The notes under the pieces: model-generated | Told to the model about the DNA's origin: nothing | Databases searched by the model: none | What the model saw: only the letters and a program-made list of their open reading frames with translations | In this document: in pieces, positions 1 through 4,858 of the stretch | Layout: each line of letters begins with the position of its first letter | Numbering within the stretch: position 1 is the first letter of the stretch | Source of the DNA: an uncultured Rikenellaceae bacterium | GTDB taxonomy: Bacteria > Bacteroidota > Bacteroidia > Bacteroidales > Rikenellaceae | Direction: 5' to 3' | NCBI GenBank assembly: GCA_947054185.1 | Contig: CAMRVW010000100.1 | Coordinates: 1 to 7,684, forward strand | Length of the DNA stretch: 7,684 nt | Position numbers and translations under genes: made by a program

Positions 1-154
1 ACAGCAGTGCCCTCAAACCAAAACAGCAGTGCCCTCAAACCAAAACAGCAGTGCCCTCAAACCAAAACAGCAGTGCCCTCAAACCAAAACAGCAGTGCCC
101 TCAAACCAAAACAGCAGTGCCCTCAAACCAAAACAGCAGTGCCTGCAAATAAAG
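1..154. repeat. 22-bp tandem repeat array (minisatellite), cut by window edge
   Basis: Six identical head-to-tail units start at 1, 23, 45, 67, 89 and 111. Each begins ACAGCAGTGCCC and ends CAAACCAAA. A seventh, diverged unit (133-154) begins ACAGCAGTGCC and then drifts, marking the edge next to rnhB. There are no spacers, so this is not a CRISPR array. The array starts at base 1 and probably continues outside the window. The plus strand of the unit has no stop codon in any frame, and 22 is not a multiple of 3, so any plus-strand reading frame stays open and shows a false 22-residue protein repeat. The array ends about 21 bp past the rnhB stop codon. Confidence 0.97.
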
Positions 155-175
155 TCAGCTCCGGCAGTGAGCGTT

Positions 176-778
176 CTAATCCAATATTCCGGGTATCGTT
201 GGTGCGCAAGGAGCATACGAGCGACGGTGATGCGGTGTCAGCCCGAACTCCAAAATGGCGCGCATGTGCTGGGATGTCGGGTAACCGTAATTTTTCTCCC
301 ATCCATATTGGGGATAACGCTCTGCGAGCATTGTCATATAATCGTCGCGAAATGTCTTGGCCAGTATCGATGCGGCTGCGATGCAGGCTATTTTGCCATC
401 GCCTTTTACGATGCACTCAAAGGGGATGTCGTCGTCGCCACGAAAGCGGTTGCCGTCTATCAGAAGCATCCGGGGTTTTGCCTGTAACTGTCTGACAGCC
501 TCGCACATGGCCTTGTACGAGGCGTTAAGTATGTTTATGCTGTCTATCACCGCCGGCGACACCGAGGCCACCGCCCACGCCACAGCCTCTTTCATGATAA
601 CTTCGCGCAACAAATACCTCTTTTGGGCGGTCAACTTCTTGGAGTCGTTGAGCATTGCGTGCTCGAAATCGGGTGGCAATATCACCGCCGCGGCAAATAC
701 CGGCCCGGCCAAGGGTCCGCGTCCTGCCTCGTCACACCCGGCCTCTATTACTCCTTTATGCAGATTTGCGATTAACAT
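176..778 (-). CDS. rnhB: Ribonuclease HII
   Basis: This 200-residue protein is a complete type 2 RNase H, the usual size for bacterial RNase HII. The enzyme cuts the RNA strand of RNA/DNA hybrids and nicks 5' of single ribonucleotides built into DNA, which starts ribonucleotide excision repair in the cytoplasm. The N-terminal motif GCDEAGRGPLAGPV (residues 14-27) supplies the metal-binding pair D16 and E17. LLIDGN (105-110) gives D108, and the ASILAKTFRDD stretch (136-146) gives D145 as the fourth acidic ligand. KGDGK (125-129) and the YGWEKNYGYPT segment (158-168) are also family hallmarks. The ATG at 778 puts the first motif at the expected distance from the N terminus. No Shine-Dalgarno sequence is seen. 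The gene stands alone between the minisatellite and a promoter-bearing repeat that points at it. Confidence 0.97.
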   Translation of the reverse strand: MLIANLHKGVIEAGCDEAGRGPLAGPVFAAAVILPPDFEHAMLNDSKKLTAQKRYLLREVIMKEAVAWAVASVSPAVIDSINILNASYKAMCEAVRQLQAKPRMLLIDGNRFRGDDDIPFECIVKGDGKIACIAAASILAKTFRDDYMTMLAERYPQYGWEKNYGYPTSQHMRAILEFGLTPHHRRSYAPCAPTIPGILD

Positions 779-784
779 GGTGCG

Positions 785-825
785 AAAATACGAAAAGTCG
801 AGTGAAATGCAAGCCGCGATTGCAT
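785..825 (-). repeat. Promoter-like 41-bp repeat, copy A (degenerate)
   Basis: This is the first of two near-identical copies; the other is 858-898, 73 bp away. Both share AAAATACGAAAAGTCG, then GAAATGCAA and ATTGCATT. Read on the minus strand, copy A has CTTG where the -33 box should be TTTG, and TATTTTCG (783-790) where the -7 box should be TAnnTTTG, so it is one base off in each box. A start from copy A would fall almost on the rnhB ATG and give a leaderless message. It may be a decayed duplicate. Confidence 0.85.
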
Positions 826-855
826 TTCCGAGACGGAGTATTTAAGACCGAAGGC

Positions 856-886
856 CAAAAATACGAAAAGTCGGGCGAAATGCAAA
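856..886 (-). promoter_or_regulatory. Bacteroidota-type promoter for rnhB
   Basis: On the minus strand, TTTG (883-886) is followed by exactly 19 bases and then TATTTTTG (856-863). This is a full match to the primary-sigma promoter consensus of Bacteroidota, TTTG-N19-21-TAnnTTTG. Transcription would begin near 849, leaving a leader of about 70 nt before the rnhB ATG at 778. The promoter lies within repeat copy B. Confidence 0.75.
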
Positions 887-898
887 CCCGATTGCATT
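858..898 (-). repeat. Promoter-bearing 41-bp repeat, copy B
   Basis: This second copy matches 785-825 apart from a few substitutions and a one-base deletion in its 3' third. In both copies an inverted pair TGCAA / TTGCA surrounds a variable core (808-824 in A, 881-896 in B), which could be a protein-binding site. Copy B is flanked by identical 8-bp direct repeats AAGGCCAA (851-858 and 900-907); copy A is not. The motif looks like a dispersed repeat, but other genomic copies cannot be seen from here. Confidence 0.85.
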
Positions 899-984
899 AA
901 AGGCCAAGAACAACAAAAAAGGCACAAAAACACACTATGTAAATCCGCTTGCCCGCTATCGCCTCTAAAAAGAGATGCTGTAAA

Positions 985-1026
985 AAATAAACGGAAAAGC
1001 GCTTCACAGCGATCTTCCGTTTGTTT
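985..1026 (-). terminator. Rho-independent-type terminator, minus strand
   Basis: Arms 985-996 and 1015-1026 pair over 12 bp with one G-T wobble. Inside, CGCT (1000-1003) pairs with AGCG (1008-1011) around a 4-nt loop. Read on the minus strand, the right side of the hairpin runs into TTTATTTTTT. The plus-strand exit has only TTTGTTTG, so minus-strand termination is favoured. It would end transcripts from the AraC-family gene, about 350 nt past its stop, or from a start inside the spacer. Confidence 0.7.
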
Positions 1027-1040
1027 GACTGCTAATCAAT

Positions 1041-1065
1041 AATATTTTAACTTCAGTAAAATATT
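1041..1065. repeat. Perfect AT-only inverted repeat
   Basis: The 9-bp arm AATATTTTA (1041-1049) is exactly inverted at 1057-1065 around the 7-nt centre ACTTCAG. It lies between a minus-strand -7 box (1079-1086) and the terminator hairpin (985-1026). It could be a protein-binding operator or the first stem of a short RNA. Confidence 0.7.
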
Positions 1066-1078
1066 CCCGTTTACGATA

Positions 1079-1161
1079 CAAAAATAGCGATGATTTTATA
1101 GGTTGCGATGGCATAAAAAGTCCATTTTGTGACAAAAAAGGCTCAATGGCACAAATGTCGG
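1079..1161 (-). promoter_or_regulatory. Possible activator-dependent promoter with direct repeats upstream
   Basis: On the minus strand, TATTTTTG (1079-1086) matches the -7 box TAnnTTTG exactly, but no TTTG lies 19-21 bp upstream. Further upstream are three related hexamers on the plus strand: ATGGCA (1108), GTGACA (1129) and ATGGCA (1146), each followed by an A-rich run. Their spacings are 21 and 17 bp. A -7 box without a -33 box, plus direct repeats about two helical turns apart, fits an AraC-type activated promoter. This is an inference from pattern only. Confidence 0.3.
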
Positions 1162-1371
1162 TCCCAAAAAGATGAATGGTATGCTTAGTTGCTTACCGTT
1201 AGGACTTTACCTGACGCAAATATAATAATAAATATACAAAAAACATCCCTGCCATCCCCTTTTTTATCAAAAAAAGCCCATTTCAAAGCCTGTGAATATC
1301 CAAAGCCACATCTCCCGGAAAAGAGCCGGCTGCCAAACCGCTCAAAGCCCGTCCCTCAAACACGACATGCC

Positions 1372-2217
1372 TCAATCCCTGTCCGACCTGTCGGCCTTCT
1401 CAAATTCCTTTCGCATTATCGAGGGCGATGTGCCGAAATAGTTCTTGCAGAAACGGTTCAGATGCGATGGCGAGGTAAAACCGTGCTTGTCGGCTATCTG
1501 CTTTAGTGACAATACGTTGTTGGCCAAGTCCTGCAATATCAGCTTGGAGCGTTGCACCTGTATCCACCTGTATGCGGGTATGGGGAAGTGCTTGGCGAAA
1601 CGGCGCTTGAAGGTCGATACGCTGCAACCGGCCAGTTGCGCAAACTCCTCCACGTTGTGCACACGGCTGTAATTGTATTTTACAAAATCTTCAAACCCTA
1701 TCTCATTAAGTGCCAGTGGATTGAAAAACTCGACCAGCTGTGAGTGGTCATATACCGACCTTATCAGGAGCATGAACTCGTCCACCTTGCATCTGTATAT
1801 CTCTGTTGTCTTTATGCCCGCCTTGCGATATAGCCCTATCTGCTCAATCAAATCCCAAAGTAACTTATTGACAGCCAGCGGAGTTATTTTCCCGTCAATC
1901 TTGGCCCGTCCTATGATGGCACTCCAGAGCGGGGTCTCTGTTATGGCTAAGTCTTTGCGTATGAACATGATGGTCATGCGGGTCTCGGTCTCCACTGTGA
2001 TGTTGAATATTGTCAGTGCCGGCACCACCACCATATAGTTAGACGACACCCTCACAGGCTCTCTTATGCCGTATTGAACCGTCACTGCCCCTTTCGATAC
2101 CATGAATATGACGCCGTGGTGCGATGTCTCGCAAGAGCAAGACTCTTGTTTGGGAAGGTCTATACTTCTGAAGTTGTCGCTGTTGTTTGCCAATAAGTCT
2201 TCAAGCACTTGTTTCAT
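1372..2217 (-). CDS. AraC/XylS-family transcriptional regulator
   Basis: This 281-residue DNA-binding regulator has the family's usual size and layout. The C terminus carries two helix-turn-helix units: residues 187-227, with AQLAGCSVSTFKRRFAKHF, and 236-270, with IADKHGFTSPSHLNRFCKNY followed by FGTSPS, the classic AraC signature ending. The N-terminal half (about 1-160) is a divergent beta-rich segment resembling a cupin-like sensor; it gives no clear ligand. There is no signal peptide or membrane segment, so it acts in the cytoplasm. The ATG at 2217 is preceded by an AT-rich stretch without a Shine-Dalgarno sequence. The gene points the same way as the recombinase but lies 483 bp downstream of it, so co-transcription is uncertain. 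An inverted repeat 56 bp before the start may be an autoregulatory site. Its targets are unknown. Confidence 0.92.
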   Translation of the reverse strand: MKQVLEDLLANNSDNFRSIDLPKQESCSCETSHHGVIFMVSKGAVTVQYGIREPVRVSSNYMVVVPALTIFNITVETETRMTIMFIRKDLAITETPLWSAIIGRAKIDGKITPLAVNKLLWDLIEQIGLYRKAGIKTTEIYRCKVDEFMLLIRSVYDHSQLVEFFNPLALNEIGFEDFVKYNYSRVHNVEEFAQLAGCSVSTFKRRFAKHFPIPAYRWIQVQRSKLILQDLANNVLSLKQIADKHGFTSPSHLNRFCKNYFGTSPSIMRKEFEKADRSDRD

Positions 2218-2272
2218 CGCATCACTTTTATTCTGTCTGAAAAGCTGTCGTCCGGCATTATTAAGGCCCGCC

Positions 2273-2292
2273 CGGTGTCTGATTCGACACCG
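2273..2292. repeat. 7-bp inverted repeat upstream of the AraC-family gene
   Basis: CGGTGTC (2273-2279) and GACACCG (2286-2292) are perfect inverted arms around a 6-nt centre. The element ends 56 bp before the ATG at 2217. It could be an operator or a leader hairpin. There is no T-run, so it is not a terminator. Confidence 0.6.
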
Positions 2293-2452
2293 CCCCTGTC
2301 TAATGTCTGCAAAAACCTACCGGCACTGCCTCTGCCGCCTCCAATAGATAAAACATCCTCATATCCAAGCCAAAAACCATGCCTCAAACCGCCTTTAAGT
2401 CACACGTTTCAGTCTTTGTCCCAACAAGAGGCCGGCGGAAACGTCTCCATAT

Positions 2453-2490
2453 AAACATACGAAACTGCCCGACCTGCCGTATGTTTTTTT
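2453..2490 (+). terminator. Terminator-like hairpin, stronger on the plus strand
   Basis: AAACATACG (2453-2461) pairs perfectly with CGTATGTTT (2478-2486) around a 16-nt loop, and seven T residues (2484-2490) overlap and follow the right arm. On the minus strand the exit is only TTTATAT. No plus-strand gene is seen upstream. It may therefore block plus-strand transcription running into the back of the recombinase gene, or end the recombinase transcript from the other side, about 210 nt past its stop. Confidence 0.55.
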
Positions 2491-2647
2491 CATGCGACGG
2501 TCTGCAGTTTCATATAAGTATTTATCAGAGCCTGCTTGTCTCTATGCCGAGATCTCTTTGGCCGACAGGTCGCCCGTGTCAGCTCCGGCGCCCGAAAGCG
2601 CGGTGCCCTAAAAAGGCTCTCTGCCGTGAAAAATCTCTCATGCTTTC

Positions 2648-2661
2648 TTAAGCCGGCTTAA
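2648..2661. repeat. Perfect 14-bp palindrome
   Basis: TTAAGCCGGCTTAA is fully self-complementary with no spacer. It sits 40 bp past the recombinase stop codon. With no loop it is more likely a dimer-binding site than a hairpin; no function can be assigned. Confidence 0.55.
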
Positions 2662-2700
2662 AATAGTTTATAACAAATTACTATAGATGCTTTATCTGTA

Positions 2701-3921
2701 TTATAAGTTTGTTACGATATCGTTTGCCTGGTCTATCACAGAGGTGTCGAATGCGGCCAGATATATGCGTGTGGTGTTCTCGGAGTCGTGCCCCATGCCC
2801 TCGCTTATGACCGAGAGGGGTATGCCCTGCTTTTTGGCAATGGTGGCCCAGGAGTGACGCGCCACGTATGACGATAGCGGCACCGGCGAGCTGACCAAAC
2901 GTCCCAATGCCTTGAGGTTTTCGTTGAGCACCCTCAGCGCGCTTTTATATTGCATATATTCAGACCTCCACGGGTCGTTTTTGAGTATCGGCAACAGATA
3001 TCCTGTGCTGTCGCGGTGGGCCTTGTATTTGTTTATAATCTCGACAATCTGCGATGTGAGCGTTATCTGCAACAACTGGCGCGTTTTGTGGCGGTTGTAA
3101 TAGATCTTGTCGCCCTTTATGTTCGAGATCTTCAAATATGCCATATCGACGAACGACATGCCGCGAGTGTAAAAGCTGAACAGAAACAGGTCACGTGCCC
3201 ACTCGAGCTTGGGGTTGTGCTTGAGGTTGATTACCTTCAACTTGTAAATCAACTCTTTGTCTATCGCCCTCTTTATCGTCTTCTCTGTCTTGATGGTTAT
3301 GCGCTTGAAGGGATAGAGATATTCGCCCACAATGCCTTTCGATATGGCCTTGTTGTATATCGAGCGCAGGTTACGCATGTAAAAACATACGGTGTTGGTG
3401 GCCAGACCCGACGAGAACAGATAGCTCTCGAACTCTTTCACCATGCCGTAATTGAGCTGTGGGAAATAGAGGTCTTCGCCGCACCTGAACTTACAGAATG
3501 TGTTGAATGTGCTCTGATAGTTATAGGCCGTACCCGGCTTTCCCGCCATCTTGAGGTCCATGATAAGCTGGCGGATGAATGGAAACACGCGGCGGTTGTC
3601 TTTGCTTCGCTTATAGGCGCTTACAATGTCGTCGACGGTAAACGACTCTTCGTCGCCCATTGAGGCTATCAGCTCTGTGAGCTGCTTCTTTTGCAGATAA
3701 ATGTAAACATTCACCTCTTTAAGATAGGCCGAACGCACTTTCGATGCCTTGAAGTTGGCCGCTGTCTGGGTCTCTTGGTTCCACTCCTCATCTTTCAGTG
3801 TGAAAGGTGTGGGAATAAACCTCTTTTTTCGATTGTGAACAACTTGGAATACGAGCGGGTATTCCACAGAAACTTCGCTCCTTTTCCTGGGGAGCTGAAG
3901 CTTTAGCGTAACTGAAGCCAT
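2701..3921 (-). CDS. Tyrosine recombinase (site-specific integrase), Bacteroidales type
   Basis: This protein of about 406 residues cuts and rejoins DNA at specific sites through a tyrosine-DNA intermediate. Residues about 1-50 resemble the arm-type DNA-binding domain of Bacteroidales integrases, about 110-205 the SAM-like core-binding domain, and about 220-406 the catalytic domain. Catalytic residues by alignment to the family are R253 (FYTRGM), K279 (NRHKTR), R355 (ARHSWAT), H378 (GMGHDS) and Y387 (RIYLA). The HxxR histidine position holds Y352, a substitution familiar in this integrase group. I chose the ATG at 3921 (MASVTLKLQLP); the frame stays open to an ATG at 4062, but that 47-residue extension is Phe/Tyr-rich, unlike the family N terminus, and lies in an AT-rich intergenic stretch. 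Whether it works as an integrase of a mobile element or as an invertase cannot be told from this window. Confidence 0.93.
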   Translation of the reverse strand: MASVTLKLQLPRKRSEVSVEYPLVFQVVHNRKKRFIPTPFTLKDEEWNQETQTAANFKASKVRSAYLKEVNVYIYLQKKQLTELIASMGDEESFTVDDIVSAYKRSKDNRRVFPFIRQLIMDLKMAGKPGTAYNYQSTFNTFCKFRCGEDLYFPQLNYGMVKEFESYLFSSGLATNTVCFYMRNLRSIYNKAISKGIVGEYLYPFKRITIKTEKTIKRAIDKELIYKLKVINLKHNPKLEWARDLFLFSFYTRGMSFVDMAYLKISNIKGDKIYYNRHKTRQLLQITLTSQIVEIINKYKAHRDSTGYLLPILKNDPWRSEYMQYKSALRVLNENLKALGRLVSSPVPLSSYVARHSWATIAKKQGIPLSVISEGMGHDSENTTRIYLAAFDTSVIDQANDIVTNL

Positions 3922-4212
3922 AAAAAATATATATTGATTAGCGTGATAAAAATAGTAATTTTTTCTGAAATAAAAACAATTTTTGCGCGAAAATGTTGTG
4001 ATAGAGCGAACGGGGAAAGAGATTTCATCATCTTGGCACAGATGTTGAATATAGATATGCATAAGCGATCAACGACTAAAAATATCACTTATAAGGCTCT
4101 TTGTATTAATGTGTTGCACTTGTGTTTTGCGGGCCGTGCAGGCCTCTTTCGGTGCGGCGGTTTTTATGAATACCCTATCCAATAAATTATATAATATTAA
4201 AAAATTAAAATT

Positions 4213-4464
4213 ATGAAAAAGAGATTATATTTCGTGCCCATGATGGCACTCGCAATGTTGGCCATGTCAGTCTCCTCATGCAGCAAGAAGACAATAGAGG
4301 GCAGTTACGCCAAAGACGACGCCGTTGCCATAGAGAGGCCCGGCACCCCGTCGGAGGGAATCGTGATACCATCTGACGACAATGCCGGCAGCGATTTCAC
4401 AGGCGGCAACCCCGACATTGACTCTTGGGGCGACGTCGAATCGGGAGATATTGTGTTGATGTAA
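4213..4464 (+). CDS. Small predicted lipoprotein, unknown function
   Basis: This 83-residue protein starts with a lipoprotein signal peptide: basic K2-K3-R4, a hydrophobic stretch (about 5-18) and the lipobox VSSC with the lipidated Cys at 23. The mature part is only about 61 residues, acidic, and rich in Gly, Asp, Ser and Pro, with no domain I recognise. After the Cys comes SKK, not the acidic run linked to surface export in Bacteroidota, so a periplasm-facing anchor is more likely. The ATG at 4213 follows an almost pure A/T stretch, typical of Bacteroidota starts. The gene is divergent from the recombinase (291-bp gap) and is followed 72 bp on by a strong terminator, so it is probably a single-gene unit. 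I found no well-formed promoter upstream. Confidence 0.8.
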   Translation: MKKRLYFVPMMALAMLAMSVSSCSKKTIEGSYAKDDAVAIERPGTPSEGIVIPSDDNAGSDFTGGNPDIDSWGDVESGDIVLM

Positions 4465-4536
4465 GTATAGAACGGCATATCCGGCACAGGCACCGCCTCG
4501 GATTACGACATGCCGGCCTTGAAAACAGACCGGCAG

Positions 4537-4571
4537 AAAAAGAGAAGATCATCGGGATCTTCTCTTTTTTT
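4537..4571 (+). terminator. Strong intrinsic terminator after the lipoprotein gene
   Basis: A perfect 14-bp stem pairs AAAAAGAGAAGATC (4537-4550) with GATCTTCTCTTTTT (4556-4569) around a 5-nt loop, and T residues continue to 4571. The A-run on the left arm makes it potentially two-way, but the only gene reading into it is the lipoprotein gene. Confidence 0.9.
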
Positions 4572-4624
4572 GCCTCAACGGCCGACAGTTCGCGGCAATA
4601 CGCTTGGCGGCTCTCTCTTCCCGC

Positions 4625-4659
4625 GCTCTCTTTCCAAAGCGGATAAGGGGAAAGAGAGC
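4625..4659. repeat. Long stem-loop in the spacer
   Basis: GCTCTCTTTCC (4625-4635) pairs perfectly over 11 bp with GGAAAGAGAGC (4649-4659) around a 13-nt loop. Only TTT follows, so it is not a convincing terminator. It lies about 160 bp upstream of the transporter promoter. Confidence 0.65.
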
Positions 4660-4794
4660 TTTCCCGGCCGCAACTCCTTTCGTGTCGCACAAACCGTAAC
4701 AGCTCGGCCTGTGCGTGTCAGCCCTATGTCGCTGTTCAGGGTCGGAAAGCCCGGTTCACTGTGCGTAAAGACTAAAATAAGGCCTCTCGGAGCT

Positions 4795-4824
4795 ATTGAA
4801 TTACAAATTTAGTGGCTATCTTTG
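4795..4824 (+). promoter_or_regulatory. Bacteroidota-type promoter for the transporter gene
   Basis: TATCTTTG (4817-4824) matches the -7 box TAnnTTTG exactly. ATTG (4795-4798) is a one-mismatch -33 box with an 18-bp spacer, one base short of the usual 19-21. The start would be near 4831, giving a leader of about 28 nt that includes a small inverted pair CGGCA / TGCCG (4830-4834 and 4842-4846). Confidence 0.65.
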
Positions 4825-4858
4825 TGTGTCGGCAACCTCAATGCCGGCATAAAGAGGC

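Larger units (their letters stand above)
899..1371. other. Gene-free spacer between the AraC-family gene and the rnhB promoter repeat
   Basis: No convincing protein gene lies in these 473 bases. The spacer holds a minus-strand terminator-like hairpin (985-1026), a perfect AT-only inverted repeat (1041-1065), two minus-strand TAnnTTTG boxes (1079-1086 and 1217-1224) and a cluster of similar direct repeats (1108-1161). The part from 1217 to 1300 is very A/T-rich. A 36-codon minus-strand reading frame (1114 to 1004) exists but has no coding support. Confidence 0.6.
2218..2700. other. Gene-free spacer rich in inverted repeats between the recombinase and AraC-family genes
   Basis: No protein gene is supported in these 483 bases. 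Visible elements are a 7-bp stem-loop (2273-2292), a 7-bp inverted pair ACGTTTC / GAAACGT (2404-2410 and 2438-2444), a terminator-like hairpin with a T-run (2453-2490), an 8-bp inverted pair GAAACTGC / GCAGTTTC (2461-2468 and 2504-2511) and a perfect 14-bp palindrome (2648-2661). A weak minus-strand -7-like box, TAGGTTTT (2312-2319), lacks a well-spaced -33 element; it is the only promoter candidate I see for the AraC-family gene. Confidence 0.6.
4465..4858. other. Gene-free spacer before the transporter gene
   Basis: These 394 bases hold a 6-bp hairpin TGCCGG / CCGGCA (4511-4516 and 4530-4535), the terminator at 4537-4571, a long stem-loop at 4625-4659 and the transporter promoter (4795-4824). 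Between 4660 and 4790 nothing further is supported; open frames there do not look coding. Confidence 0.6.

Noticed and set aside
1..154. CRISPR array
   Set aside because: Units are contiguous, identical and without spacers, and no cas gene is present in the window.
7..495. Plus-strand open frames across the tandem repeat and into the rnhB region, suggesting a repeat protein
   Set aside because: The frames are open only because the 22-bp unit lacks plus-strand stops. Past the repeat they run antisense to rnhB, show no protein-like composition and start within the repeat.
1004..1114. 36-codon minus-strand reading frame in the spacer
   Set aside because: It ends inside the terminator-like hairpin, has no homology that I recognise and no start signal; the structural elements explain the region better.
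2671..2714. 7-bp inverted pair TAACAAA / TTTGTTA around the recombinase stop as an att site
   Set aside because: It is short and AT-rich, and no partner copy was found elsewhere in the window.
2950..3663. 237-codon plus-strand reading frame
   Set aside because: It lies wholly antisense to the tyrosine recombinase, whose domains and catalytic residues are clear.
3947..3980. Recombinase promoter made of ATTG and TATTTTTA on the minus strand
   Set aside because: The spacer is 22 bp, and both boxes deviate from consensus in an AT-rich tract where such matches are expected by chance.
3922..4062. 47-residue N-terminal extension of the recombinase from an ATG at 4062
   Set aside because: The extension is Phe/Tyr-rich and lies in AT-rich intergenic sequence; the family N terminus begins at MASVTLKLQLP (3921).
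4100..4129. Promoter for the lipoprotein gene from TTTG (4100-4103) and GTGTTTTG (4122-4129)
   Set aside because: The -7 candidate lacks the TA pair and the spacer is short, so it is not supported.
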